From an uncultured Erwinia sp. (GTDB taxonomy: Bacteria; Pseudomonadota; Gammaproteobacteria; Enterobacterales; Enterobacteriaceae), in contig CAMIKG010000035.1 in NCBI GenBank assembly GCA_946221915.1, positions 1-50,160 of the forward strand: a DNA stretch of 50,160 nt, in the 5' to 3' direction. Shown here piece by piece: positions 40,304 to 48,747 of this stretch (position 1 is its first letter; each line of letters begins with the position of its first letter). The notes under the pieces are model-generated. The model was not told where the DNA came from, searched no databases, and saw nothing but the letters and a program-made list of their open reading frames with translations. A program made the translations under genes and the position numbers.

Positions 40304-40861
40304 TCAGAGGCTGGTCAACAGAATATTGCAGCCGATGCCAATCAGCACCAGACCACCGAGAATTTCCGCCCGTTTGCCGAGCAGGGGGCCGATAAAGCGG
40401 CCCAGCATAATACCCAGCGTGGACATCACCAGTGTTGCTCCGCCGATCATCAGCGCCGTTGTGACGATATTCACCTGCAGAAACGCCAGACTGACGCCTA
40501 CCGCCATCGCATCGATGCTGGTGGCAATCGCCGTGGTGACCAGAATCCAGAAGCCGTGACGTTCCGCTGGCAGACAATCCTGCTGCTCAGTACGACAACC
40601 TTCCAGCAACATACGACCACCGAGAAACACCAGCAGCACAAAGGCGACCCAATGATTCCAGCTCAGCACATACTGCGTGGCGAACTGACCCAGGCCCCAG
40701 CCAATCAGTGGTGTAATCGTCTCAATGGCGCCAAAGATCAGCCCGGTGCGCAGCGCTTCGGCAAAGCGCGGCTTGTGCAGCGCCGCACCTTTTCCGATCG
40801 CAGCGGCAAAGGCGTCCATTGACATACCAAAGGCAAGAATAAGGGTTGCAGATAGATTCAT
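40304..40861 (-). CDS. mntP: Manganese exporter MntP
   Basis: A 185-residue inner-membrane exporter (E. coli 188) with six helices. The conserved acidic motifs FGMSMDAFAAAIGKG and TAIATSIDAMAVGVSLAF lie in helices 1 and 4 and carry the Mn-binding aspartates. ATG 40861 with GAGAGGTGA upstream is preferred to the in-frame GTG at 40873. A possible MntR site lies about 200 bases upstream. The yybP-ykoY riboswitch of E. coli mntP is not recognisable. Confidence 0.95.
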   Translation of the reverse strand: MNLSATLILAFGMSMDAFAAAIGKGAALHKPRFAEALRTGLIFGAIETITPLIGWGLGQFATQYVLSWNHWVAFVLLVFLGGRMLLEGCRTEQQDCLPAERHGFWILVTTAIATSIDAMAVGVSLAFLQVNIVTTALMIGGATLVMSTLGIMLGRFIGPLLGKRAEILGGLVLIGIGCNILLTSL

Positions 40862-40931
40862 CGAAGTTGTCACCTCTCCCCAATGACGCTGGCTACATTA
40901 TCACAGTGGGAAATGAAGACAAACAGAAAAC

Positions 40932-40960
40932 GTTATTTTCGCCGCTTAAGGCGAAATAAC
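40932..40960. other. Stem-loop in the mntP leader
   Basis: GTTATTTTCGCC and GGCGAAATAAC pair as an 11-bp stem with one bulge around GCTTAA. On the minus strand it lies 71 bases before mntP and is followed by GTTTTCTGTTT. It could be a terminator for yobD transcripts or a leader element of mntP. Confidence 0.5.
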
Positions 40961-41063
40961 ATTCGATTTTTATTGGCAGGTAATAATTAATCCTGGTGTT
41001 GGTGTGGACATAGCACAGTGCATAATATTTTTCATTTTAACAAAGATGTAATAAAATAGATTT

Positions 41064-41081
41064 TTATACCTTTTGCTATAT
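41064..41081 (-). promoter_or_regulatory. MntR-like operator upstream of mntP
   Basis: On the minus strand ATATAGC-AAAA-GGTATAA resembles the E. coli MntR site ACATAGC-AAAG-GCTATGT in length and half-site spacing. It lies just past the yobD stop and about 200 bases before mntP. The match is partial. Confidence 0.4.
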
Positions 41082-41087
41082 TTTATC

Positions 41088-41546
41088 TTATTGATTTTCA
41101 ATCATTGTTTTGTAGATTCTTTCCAGGTCATCTAATTCTTTTACATGAATAAGCAGGCGGCGATGTTCTAATTGCATCACCAGAACGCCATCCTCAGATA
41201 AATTCATACTGTTAATGCGGGAATAATCGACCCAGACATTGGCGTAGAAAAGCCCCTGCATTTTCAGCAACAACTTTGGCCGGCGTATCCAGAAAATATA
41301 AATTGTCATAAAGGCCAGCAGCATCAGCAGCAGGGTGGTGATTTGCGGTCCCTGTGCGGAGACGTTGTGCCATAACACGATGGCGATTAAGCCGATAAAG
41401 ATCAGGCTGTCCAGCTTGTTACGCCGCTGCAGCAGCACTTTCAGCCGGGTTTTGCCGCGCAGGCGATCCATGATGAATTCGTCGTAGATGGCGTACAGCA
41501 GGAACAGCGCGAGCAGGGCGATAATCAGATAATCGGTTAATGACAT
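41088..41546 (-). CDS. yobD: Membrane protein YobD (DUF986)
   Basis: A 152-residue protein, the E. coli length, with three hydrophobic segments (ALLALFLLYAIYD, SLIFIGLIAIVLW, TLLLMLLAFMTIYIFW) and a conserved soluble end FYANVWVDYSRINSMNLSEDG. Function is unknown. It lies between manZ and mntP as in E. coli, but after the man terminator, so it is probably transcribed apart. Confidence 0.94.
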   Translation of the reverse strand: MSLTDYLIIALLALFLLYAIYDEFIMDRLRGKTRLKVLLQRRNKLDSLIFIGLIAIVLWHNVSAQGPQITTLLLMLLAFMTIYIFWIRRPKLLLKMQGLFYANVWVDYSRINSMNLSEDGVLVMQLEHRRLLIHVKELDDLERIYKTMIENQ

Positions 41547-41608
41547 AGGTACAGCTCCCTGAAAGTCGTTTCGTCAGCGCTCAGGATAAACGCTGGCGAA
41601 GCGGCTTA

Positions 41609-41642
41609 AAATAAAAACCGGGAGCAAGCAGGGCTCCCGGTT
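41609..41642 (-). terminator. Terminator of the manXYZ operon
   Basis: On the minus strand AACCGGGAGC-(7)-GCTCCCGGTT is a perfect 10-bp stem followed by TTTATTTT. It starts about 18 bases after the manZ stop. Confidence 0.93.
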
Positions 41643-41659
41643 CAGTGAGGTGACAGCAA

Positions 41660-42505
41660 TTAAAGTCCCAGCAGACCAATCCAGTAGCCGAAGATACCGA
41701 TGGCGAAGAAACCGATAATGATCCACAGCGCGTTCACTTTACGCCGCAGCAGCCACATACAGCCAAAGGTCAGCAGCAGCGGCACCAGTCCGGGCATCAG
41801 CTGATCGAGGATGCTCTGCACCGTGGTGACCGTGGTGTGTCCCGTCTGGTCAGTAATTCGTGACACCACCAGCGGGATATTCACGTGTGTCCACTTATTA
41901 ACCAGCGCCCCCATCACAAACAGGCCGAGGATCGATGCCGCCTCCGTCATTTTCTGCAGGAAGCCGCCGCCCATATCATTAACGATATCAATCCCTTTCT
42001 TGTAGCCGTAAGCGACGCCGTAGTAACGGGTCAGCAGGCGCACCAGGTTAAACAGCACAAAGAACAGTACCGGACCGAGCAGGCTGCCGCTCATCGCCAC
42101 ACCAGCGCCGAGCGCGGCGAATACCGGACGGGCGGTGCCCCAGAAGATGGGGTCGCCAACGCCCGCCAGCGGCCCCATCAGACCGACTTTAATGCCGTTA
42201 ATGGCCGCATCATCGATCGGTGCGCCGTTGGCGCGCTGCTCCTCCATCGCCATCGTGACGCCGAGCACCGGCGCGGCGACAAAGGGCTGGGTGTTAAAGA
42301 ATTCCAGGTGGCGTTTGATCGCCTGTTTGCGCTCTTCGTTATTCTCCGGGTAGAGGCGACGGATCACCGGCACCATCGAGAAGCAGAAGCCCAGCGCCTG
42401 CATACGTTCAAAGTTCCATGACCCCTGGAACAGGTTCGAGCGCAGAAACACACCGCGAATATCGCCAGCAGTGAGTTTTTTCTGTGTTGTGGTGGTATCA
42501 ACCAT
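41660..42505 (-). CDS. manZ: Mannose PTS enzyme IID (ManZ)
   Basis: A 281-residue integral membrane protein with the EIID family features: DIRGVFLRSNLFQGSWNFERMQ at the N-terminus, AAPVLGVTMAMEEQRANG, GIKVGLMGPLAGVGDPIFWGT and C-terminal membrane segments. With ManY it forms the sugar channel for mannose, glucose and glucosamine, and serves as a bacteriocin and phage lambda entry point. ATG 42505 follows AGAGGTGA; a GTG three codons earlier is less likely. manY ends 16 bases upstream. Confidence 0.97.
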   Translation of the reverse strand: MVDTTTTQKKLTAGDIRGVFLRSNLFQGSWNFERMQALGFCFSMVPVIRRLYPENNEERKQAIKRHLEFFNTQPFVAAPVLGVTMAMEEQRANGAPIDDAAINGIKVGLMGPLAGVGDPIFWGTARPVFAALGAGVAMSGSLLGPVLFFVLFNLVRLLTRYYGVAYGYKKGIDIVNDMGGGFLQKMTEAASILGLFVMGALVNKWTHVNIPLVVSRITDQTGHTTVTTVQSILDQLMPGLVPLLLTFGCMWLLRRKVNALWIIIGFFAIGIFGYWIGLLGL

Positions 42506-42521
42506 TTTTCTCACCTCTTCC

Positions 42522-43322
42522 TTAATCTAATTCGTTATCGAGATCGTTATTCGCCGGACCGGCGGCAGGCGCGCCTGCGGCACGGTTATATTTCGGACTC
42601 AGCTGGATATACAGCACAGCCATCACTACGCCGATCACGCCGAGGGCAACCAGGTTGAAGTTGGTAAACGCTGCGGTAACGAAGCCGAGGTAGAAGAATG
42701 GCATCAGGTAGCCGGCACGCATCATATTAATGACCATCGCATAACCCACTACCACGATCATCCCGCCCGCGATATTCAGGCCGTTGGTCACCACTTCCGG
42801 GATGGAGTTCAGCAGGTTATGGACAACGCTGGTGCCGACGGAAATCGCGACGATCAGCGCCGGGATAGCGATACGCATCGCCTGCAGCACTAACGCGGAA
42901 ACGTGGATCCAGCTGATGGCGCTGAGGTTGCCTTTCTCGGCCGCTTTATCCGCCGCATGCTGGAAGGCGACCGTAATGGTACGCACGATAATCGTCAGCA
43001 CCTGGCCAGCGGCCGCCAGCGGGATGGCCAGCGCAATACCGGCGCCGACGTTTTGTCCCCCGGCAATAACCAGGATGGTGGAAATAATCGAGGCGAGGGC
43101 GGCATCGGGCGCCACCGCGGCACCGATATTCATCCAGCCAAGAGCAATCATTTCCAGCGTACCGCCGATAATAATGCCGGTTTTCATATCACCCAGCACC
43201 GCGCCGATTAAGGTACAGGCGACCAGCGGCCGGTGGAACTGGAATTCGTCGAGAATCGACCCCATGCCTGCCACGCAGGCGACAATAAATATCAGTACAA
43301 TTTGAAGAGTGGTAATCTCCAT
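42522..43322 (-). CDS. manY: Mannose PTS enzyme IIC (ManY)
   Basis: A 266-residue membrane protein, the E. coli length, with multiple hydrophobic helices. Conserved stretches are GSILDEFQFHRPL, GGTLEMIALGWMNIGAAVAPD and NMMRAGYLMPFFYLG. It binds the sugar and passes it inward as it is phosphorylated by ManX. The frame is open 18 codons upstream, but the family start is at 43322 behind AGGAGATGTGCA. Confidence 0.97.
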   Translation of the reverse strand: MEITTLQIVLIFIVACVAGMGSILDEFQFHRPLVACTLIGAVLGDMKTGIIIGGTLEMIALGWMNIGAAVAPDAALASIISTILVIAGGQNVGAGIALAIPLAAAGQVLTIIVRTITVAFQHAADKAAEKGNLSAISWIHVSALVLQAMRIAIPALIVAISVGTSVVHNLLNSIPEVVTNGLNIAGGMIVVVGYAMVINMMRAGYLMPFFYLGFVTAAFTNFNLVALGVIGVVMAVLYIQLSPKYNRAAGAPAAGPANNDLDNELD

Positions 43323-43395
43323 TGCACATCTCCTTCTGACATTTGCAATCTGAGTTAAACCTGACGCGTCAGGCAATAATTAACACCGTATTCAG

Positions 43396-44361
43396 TTATT
43401 GATTCACTTTGGCAATCAGGTCCATCATTTTCAGTTTGGGGTCGGAGGCGACCTTTCTGACTTCCAGTTCAATCCCGCGCGCATTTAATTTCTTAAATGC
43501 TTCAATATCTTTTTCATCAACCGAAACGGCCATATTCACCTGGGTCTTCCCCTGGCGGAACGCCATGCCACCGATATTGACCGATTTAATGGTGACGCCT
43601 TCAGCAACAATACGCTCCACGTCGGCAGGATTGGTAAACAGCAACATCACTCTGTCACGACCATATTTCGGGTTGTTCCAGACGCGGATCATTTTAGCGA
43701 CGTCAACCACATGAGCCGTCACGCCGGGCGGCGCCACCTGGGTCAGCAGGGTTTTGCGCACGTTGTCGGCAGCCACTTCGTCACTGACGACGATAATGCG
43801 GTTAACATTAGTCTCTTTGGTCCAGCGGGTGGCGACCTGACCGTGGATCAGGCGGTCGTCGATACGCACCAGGCCGATCTTCATATGGTCTTCCGGTCCC
43901 AGCGGTTTCTGTGGTGCGGCGGCGGCGGCAGGTTTTGCTGCTGGCGGCGGAGCAGGCTCCGCGACTTCGGTTTTCAGCGGTTTAACGCCTTCGCGTCCGG
44001 TTTCCACTGCCAGTCTCACCAGCTCGTCGAAGCCCGGGTTGTCATCGCGTGCCATCAGCACTTCAACCAGCATCGGCACATTGACACCGGCCACCACATC
44101 GTAGCTGGCTTTATCCACCACAATGCGGCTGGCGGCGTTAAACGGACTGCCACCCCAGGTATCAACGAGGAAGAGCACGCCCTGTTGGGTATCCAGTTCC
44201 GCCAGGCGCGCATTGTATTTCTCTATTAAGGTTTCTGCGTTCTCGCCGGGGACAAAATCAATCCACCTGACATTTTGTTGCTCGCCTAATAGCATTTCGG
44301 CGGTCTTCAGCAGCTGCTCCGCTGCCCAGCCATGGGTGCCGATTACAATAGCAATAGTCAC
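43396..44361 (-). CDS. manX: Mannose PTS enzyme IIAB (ManX)
   Basis: A 321-residue cytoplasmic phosphotransfer protein (E. coli 323). The IIA domain (1-130) carries phospho-His10 in VIGTHGWAA. An Ala/Pro-rich linker (about 133-155) follows. The IIB domain carries phospho-His173 in IDDRLIHGQVATRW. It moves phosphate from HPr to the incoming sugar. AAAGGAGGTAGC precedes the start. The operon manXYZ follows in order; Mlc-like and CRP-like sites lie upstream. Confidence 0.97.
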   Translation of the reverse strand: MTIAIVIGTHGWAAEQLLKTAEMLLGEQQNVRWIDFVPGENAETLIEKYNARLAELDTQQGVLFLVDTWGGSPFNAASRIVVDKASYDVVAGVNVPMLVEVLMARDDNPGFDELVRLAVETGREGVKPLKTEVAEPAPPPAAKPAAAAAPQKPLGPEDHMKIGLVRIDDRLIHGQVATRWTKETNVNRIIVVSDEVAADNVRKTLLTQVAPPGVTAHVVDVAKMIRVWNNPKYGRDRVMLLFTNPADVERIVAEGVTIKSVNIGGMAFRQGKTQVNMAVSVDEKDIEAFKKLNARGIELEVRKVASDPKLKMMDLIAKVNQ

Positions 44362-44481
44362 TTGCTACCTCCTTTAACAATATTGAGCGCGCCAGTGAGC
44401 TGTACCGTTGCGCCAAATGAAACGCCGCACTTATCCGCGAAGATGTTGTACAGTGTCAGGATGTAAAGCTGTTGGGTCGGG

Positions 44482-44509
44482 ATTTATTTTAGTCCGTGAA
44501 AAAATAAAT
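44482..44509. promoter_or_regulatory. Mlc/NagC-like operator upstream of manX
   Basis: A perfect 9-bp inverted repeat ATTTATTTT/AAAATAAAT separated by 10 bases. The TTATTT...AAATAA pattern is that of Mlc and NagC (ROK) operators; E. coli manX is repressed by Mlc. It lies about 120 bases upstream of the manX start. Confidence 0.55.
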
Positions 44510-44529
44510 TATGTGACCTCGCTCAGCTA
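44510..44529. promoter_or_regulatory. CRP-like site upstream of manX
   Basis: TGTGA-CCTCGC-TCAGC has a perfect left half and a 3-of-5 right half compared with TGTGA-N6-TCACA. It adjoins the Mlc-like repeat. E. coli manXYZ needs CRP. Confidence 0.45.
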
Positions 44530-44734
44530 TTTAGCTGTATAAGCTGCTGATTTGCTTTCCATGCGTGATTTCTGTGAGCTCAGACTGTGGTATCCCGGCG
44601 ATCAGGTAATAATTCCCCTTTGGCTGGTGGAAGATTCGGCTAACCTGATGCGGCTCAGCGTTAACTGTAAGAAAATATTTTGACGCCAATGTTTCTCCTG
44701 TTAGAGTAGAGTTCTCTTTTTTGCTACAGGAGTA

Positions 44735-44869
44735 ATGGGCCTCAGCCCTCCCTATGGACTGTCACCGAAGTTGTTTATCCATGCCACCGGGTCATCCGGC
44801 TTGTTTTCTCACGCCATCCGGCGTATCACGCACTATTGCCTGTCGTTATCCCTGTCACGCGTCCGTTAA
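44735..44869 (+). CDS. Leader reading frame upstream of yoaE (frame 1)
   Basis: A 44-codon frame (MGLSPPYGLSPKLFIHA...) with ACAGGAG directly before its ATG. It ends 42 bases before yoaE. It overlaps a second frame that runs into the yoaE start. The peptide is unrecognised; it is a candidate translated leader. Confidence 0.4.
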   Translation: MGLSPPYGLSPKLFIHATGSSGLFSHAIRRITHYCLSLSLSRVR

Positions 44870-44912
44870 CCCGGTCGTGGCGTTATCCCGTTCCTTTTTC
44901 CGGAGTCTGTAA
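44754..44912 (+). CDS. Leader reading frame overlapping the yoaE start (frame 2)
   Basis: A 52-codon frame (DCHRSCLSMPPGHPACF...) that ends TAATG, its stop sharing one base with the yoaE ATG. That arrangement is typical of translational coupling. No ribosome site precedes its ATG. A small frame overlapping yoaE is, as I recall, annotated in E. coli (yoaL), but I cannot confirm identity. Confidence 0.4.
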   Translation: MDCHRSCLSMPPGHPACFLTPSGVSRTIACRYPCHASVNPVVALSRSFFRSL

Positions 44913-46474
44913 TGGAATTTCTTCTGGACCCCTCAATCTGGGCTGGTCTGCTAACGCTTATCGTCCTTGAAATCGTTCTGGGTATCGATAACCTGGTGTT
45001 TATTGCCATCCTTGCTGACAAACTGCCGCCAAAACAGCGCGACAAAGCGCGTTTAATCGGTCTGTCACTGGCACTGCTGATGCGCCTGGGGCTGCTGTCG
45101 CTGATTTCCTGGATGGTCACGCTGACCCGTCCCCTGTTCAGCGTAGCTGATTTTAGTTTTTCCGGACGCGACCTGATCCTGCTGTTCGGTGGTCTGTTCC
45201 TGCTGTTTAAGGCCACCATGGAGCTGCACGAGCGGCTGGAAAACCGTCAGCATGAGTCCGACGGCAACCGCACCTACGCCAGCTTCTGGGCGGTGGTGGT
45301 GCAGATCGTGATTCTGGACGCCGTGTTCTCCCTTGATGCGGTGATCACCGCCGTGGGCATGGTGAACCATCTGCCGGTGATGATGACGGCGGTAGTGATC
45401 GCGATGGGTGTGATGCTGGTGGCGTCGAAGCCGCTGACTAACTTTGTTAACGCACATCCGACGGTGGTGGTGCTGTGTCTGAGCTTCCTGCTGATGATTG
45501 GTCTCAGCCTGGTGGCGGAAGGCTTTGGTTTCCATATTCCGAAAGGTTACCTGTACGCGGCGATTGGCTTCTCGATTCTGATCGAGCTGTTCAACCAGAT
45601 TGCACGCCGTAACTTCCTGAAGCATCAGTCTCATCGCCCAATGCGTGAGCGTACGGCGGAAGCGATTCTGCGCCTGATGGGCAACCGTCGTGGATCACAG
45701 CCAGTGAGCAGTGAAGGCGCTGAAGTTACGACCGCGCTGCCACAGGAAGCCTTTAAGGATGAAGAACGCTATATGATCAATGGCGTGCTGACGCTGGCTT
45801 CACGTTCGGTGCGCAGTATTATGACGCCGCGCGGAGATATCTCGTGGGTTGACGCTGAGCGTCCGGTGGATGAAATCCGCATTCAGTTGCTGGATACGCC
45901 GCACAGCCTGTTCCCGGTGTGCCGTGGTGAGCTGGATGAAATCATCGGTGTGGTGCGTGCCAAAGAGCTGCTGGTGGCGCTGGATCACGGTATGGATGTC
46001 GCGACCTTCGCCGCTTCCACGCCGCCGATTATCGTGCCGGATACGCTTGACCCGATTAACCTGCTTGGCGTGCTGCGTCGCGCGAAGGGCAGTTTTGTGG
46101 TGGTCACCAGCGAATTTGGTGTGGTACAGGGCCTGATTACCCCGCTGGACGTACTGGAAGCGATTGCCGGTGAATTCCCGGATGAGGATGAAACACCGGA
46201 TATTATCGCCGATGGCGATGGCTGGCTGGTGAAGGGCGGTACTGACCTGCATTCGCTGCAGCAGCTGCTGGATACTCAGGAGCTGGTGAAAGCGGAAGAC
46301 GATCACGCCTCACTGGCGGGACTGCTGATTGCCCAGAAAGGGCAATTGCCGCAGCCGGGCGAAGTGATTGAAATGCTGCCACTGCGCTTCCAGATTCTGG
46401 AAGCCACCGACTATCGCGTTGATCTGGTGCGTGTCACCAAAGAGCGCGATGAGCACGAAGAAGAAGAAGCCTGA
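44912..46474 (+). CDS. yoaE: TerC-family membrane protein with CBS and CorC domains (YoaE)
   Basis: A 520-residue protein (E. coli 518). The N-terminal TerC domain (1-235) has seven helices with LGIDNLVFIAILADKLP and DAVFSLDAVITAVGMVNH, where the aspartates are likely metal ligands. A pair of CBS domains (about 290-420: MTPRGDISWVDAE, FGVVQGLITPLDVLEAIAGEFPDEDE) and a C-terminal CorC-HlyC domain follow. TerC proteins are linked to metal (Mn) loading of exported proteins. CCGGAGTCTGTA precedes the start; two overlapping leader frames lie upstream. It is divergent from manX. Confidence 0.95.
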   Translation: MEFLLDPSIWAGLLTLIVLEIVLGIDNLVFIAILADKLPPKQRDKARLIGLSLALLMRLGLLSLISWMVTLTRPLFSVADFSFSGRDLILLFGGLFLLFKATMELHERLENRQHESDGNRTYASFWAVVVQIVILDAVFSLDAVITAVGMVNHLPVMMTAVVIAMGVMLVASKPLTNFVNAHPTVVVLCLSFLLMIGLSLVAEGFGFHIPKGYLYAAIGFSILIELFNQIARRNFLKHQSHRPMRERTAEAILRLMGNRRGSQPVSSEGAEVTTALPQEAFKDEERYMINGVLTLASRSVRSIMTPRGDISWVDAERPVDEIRIQLLDTPHSLFPVCRGELDEIIGVVRAKELLVALDHGMDVATFAASTPPIIVPDTLDPINLLGVLRRAKGSFVVVTSEFGVVQGLITPLDVLEAIAGEFPDEDETPDIIADGDGWLVKGGTDLHSLQQLLDTQELVKAEDDHASLAGLLIAQKGQLPQPGEVIEMLPLRFQILEATDYRVDLVRVTKERDEHEEEEA

Positions 46475-46501
46475 TAGCTGATTAGCGGATGGTTGAAAAA
46501 G

Positions 46502-46529
46502 AGGGCGGCGTGCTGTGGCATGCCGCCCT
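46502..46529. terminator. Bidirectional terminator between yoaE and the oxidoreductase gene
   Basis: AGGGCGGC and GCCGCCCT form an 8-bp stem around 12 bases; on the minus strand it is followed by CTTTTTC. Confidence 0.8.
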
Positions 46530-46548
46530 TTGTCGTTCAGCGCGAACA

Positions 46549-47562
46549 TTACAGCGAAATGGCTTCCACCGGGCAAAAACGTTTTTCCGCCAGCGACTGT
46601 ACAGCGGCTTCGGCAATCGCCTGCGCCTGCAGACCATCGAGTAAGCCAGGCAGACCGGGAACGGCTTCCCCCGCCAGCTGGCGCACAAAGGCATCAAGGT
46701 GTTGATAATACGTGGCGCGCACGCGGCTGAACCAGTCCGGCCACAGCCCTGGCCGCGTAATGCCCTGTTCCTGCCACAGCGTAACGCCCTGCGGACTTTG
46801 ACTGGCGGACTCCGCCATGCCACGTTCACCGACCACACTGATGCGTTCATCGTAGCCATAACCTGTGCGGCGGGTGTTATCCAGTTGCGCCAGCGCGCCG
46901 CTGGTTAACTGCATAATCAGCACCGAGGTGTCGACATCGCCAAACTGCGCGATCTCCGGTAACGCCAGCGCCGCGCCCAGCGCGCCAACGGTGGTGACTT
47001 CTTCCTCCGTCAGCCAGCGCAGTAAATCGAAAAAGTGAATCGCCTGATCGCGCATCTGGCCGCCGGACGCCTGCAGATAGCTGATCGGCGGCAGCTGCGA
47101 AGAACGGCACACCATCTGAATCAGCTCGGTACGGCCAATCACGCCCTGTTGCAGCTGCTGTTTCAGCTGCTGGTGGCTGTGATCGAAACGACGATTAAAG
47201 CCGACCGTGACCGGTACATTGTAAGGCAGTACCTGGGCCACGACGCGTCTGGCGCGATCCAGCGACAGGTCGATCGGCTTCTCGCAGTAGACGGCTTTAC
47301 CGGCCCGTGCGGCGGCTTCCAGCAGTTCGGCGTGGGTAGGCGTCGCGCTGGCGATCAACACCGCGTCGATGCCGTCACTGTTAATCGCCTGGCTGACCTC
47401 CGCCACCCGCGCGCCATAACGGTCGGCGACCGCCTGTGCCCGCGCCCGATCGGGATCGGCGACCAGCGCCAGTTCCACCTGCGGATGCGCCGCCAGATTT
47501 TCTGCGTGTACCTGACCAATAAACCCACTGCCCAGCAGGGCAAAACGCTGCTTCGCCGCCAT
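46549..47562 (-). CDS. Gfo/Idh/MocA oxidoreductase, inositol 2-dehydrogenase-like
   Basis: A 337-residue NAD(P)-dependent oxidoreductase. N-terminal Rossmann motif LLGSGFIGQVHAENLA, the EKP signature VYCEKPIDL, VTVGFNRRFD and the catalytic region GGQMRDQAIHFFDLLRWL are all present. Closest by recall is IolG (myo-inositol 2-dehydrogenase), which starts inositol breakdown. No other iol genes are in the window, so another sugar or cyclitol is possible. It is divergent from a LacI-type regulator 119 bases away, probably its controller. Confidence 0.82.
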   Translation of the reverse strand: MAAKQRFALLGSGFIGQVHAENLAAHPQVELALVADPDRARAQAVADRYGARVAEVSQAINSDGIDAVLIASATPTHAELLEAAARAGKAVYCEKPIDLSLDRARRVVAQVLPYNVPVTVGFNRRFDHSHQQLKQQLQQGVIGRTELIQMVCRSSQLPPISYLQASGGQMRDQAIHFFDLLRWLTEEEVTTVGALGAALALPEIAQFGDVDTSVLIMQLTSGALAQLDNTRRTGYGYDERISVVGERGMAESASQSPQGVTLWQEQGITRPGLWPDWFSRVRATYYQHLDAFVRQLAGEAVPGLPGLLDGLQAQAIAEAAVQSLAEKRFCPVEAISL

Positions 47563-47681
47563 TGCTTACTCCCATTGTTAAATATGTGATCGCGCCCGGT
47601 TTGCGCGCATTGCCAAAATACCTGCCGCAGATACACTTGCTGAACCGGGTTTTTGATGGATTTCCCTCAAAGGAGTGCAGG

Positions 47682-48701
47682 ATGAAAAAAGTCACCCTTG
47701 ATGAACTGGCGCGTATCGCCGGGGTAGGTGTTGCCACGGTGGATCGGGTGATGAACGAACGCGGTGGCGTCTCGCCTCGCACCACGCGAAAAGTGCTGGA
47801 AGCGGCGCGCAACGCAGGACTCAAACGCATTCTGCCGGAAGAGCATCGTCATCCGTGGCAGCTGGAAGTGATCCTCAGCGGCAACGACTCTTTCTTCTTT
47901 AAGCAACTGGGGCAGGATTTTAGTGATGTGGCGAGCGGCCTGGGTTATCGTCGCCTGACGCTGTACCGTACGTTTATCCCGGAAACGCGGCCTGATAAGC
48001 TGGCAGCGCATCTTGTCGCCTGCAGCAGCTCGCGTGACGGCATCATTGTTTTTGCCCATGAAAATCCCGCAATCTATCAGGCGCTGGCGCTGTGTCGGCA
48101 GCGTGGTGTGCCGGTGATTACCATTGTGACCGATTTGCCGGGCGCGGATCGTCTGTGCCATGTCGGGATTAACCAGCTGCAGGCCGGACGCACCGCCGGA
48201 TTACTGATGGGCAAAATGCTGCATACGCCCGGTGAAGTGATCATGATTAGCGGCCGATTTGATTACACGGCGCACCGTTTGCGTATTCAGGGATTCCGCG
48301 ATGTGCTGCAGCAGCGTTTTCCGCAAATCCCGCTGCGCGAAGTGCTGGCCGGGCAGGAGGAGCGCGACACCATCAGCAAGCTGCTGGAGAAGCAGCTCAG
48401 CCTGGCGGGGCAGGTGAGCGGTATTTATAATACTGGCCTCGGCAACCGTGAGATCAGCGAGGCGCTGGCGCGTCATCGCATTCTGGATAAATGCGTGTTT
48501 ATTACTCATGAGCTTTATCGCTCGACGCGCGAGTTGCTGGGGAAAAATGCCTTGTCACTGACCATCGATCAGAATACCCGTCAGCATGCGCAGCTGGCGA
48601 CGGACCTGATGTTAAAGCATCTCGAAGGTGGCGCTGCACCGGAAACCTACGCTGACGGTAAGGTGGAGTTTATGCTGTTTACTGATGAGAACTACAGTTA
48701 G
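47682..48701 (+). CDS. LacI-family transcriptional regulator
   Basis: A 339-residue repressor. The N-terminal helix-turn-helix is MKKVTLDELARIAGVGVATV-DRVMNERGGVS, with the hinge at KVLEAARNAGLKRI. The sugar-binding domain resembles periplasmic ribose-type proteins (LGQDFSDVASGLGYR, GINQLQAGRTAGLLMGKML, GQVSGIYNTGLGNREI). Such proteins with an N-terminal VDRVMNERG often control inositol or sugar genes. It likely controls the divergent dehydrogenase. The frame is open upstream, but AAAGGAGTGCAGG sets the start. Confidence 0.85.
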   Translation: MKKVTLDELARIAGVGVATVDRVMNERGGVSPRTTRKVLEAARNAGLKRILPEEHRHPWQLEVILSGNDSFFFKQLGQDFSDVASGLGYRRLTLYRTFIPETRPDKLAAHLVACSSSRDGIIVFAHENPAIYQALALCRQRGVPVITIVTDLPGADRLCHVGINQLQAGRTAGLLMGKMLHTPGEVIMISGRFDYTAHRLRIQGFRDVLQQRFPQIPLREVLAGQEERDTISKLLEKQLSLAGQVSGIYNTGLGNREISEALARHRILDKCVFITHELYRSTRELLGKNALSLTIDQNTRQHAQLATDLMLKHLEGGAAPETYADGKVEFMLFTDENYS

Positions 48702-48713
48702 TCAGGGCAGCTT

Positions 48714-48733
48714 AGCGGCGTGGATACGCCGCT
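48714..48733. terminator. Hairpin between the LacI-type gene and ycgR
   Basis: AGCGGCGT-GGAT-ACGCCGCT, a perfect 8-bp stem between convergent genes; no T run. Confidence 0.65.
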
Positions 48734-48747
48734 CAAATCAGAAAGGA

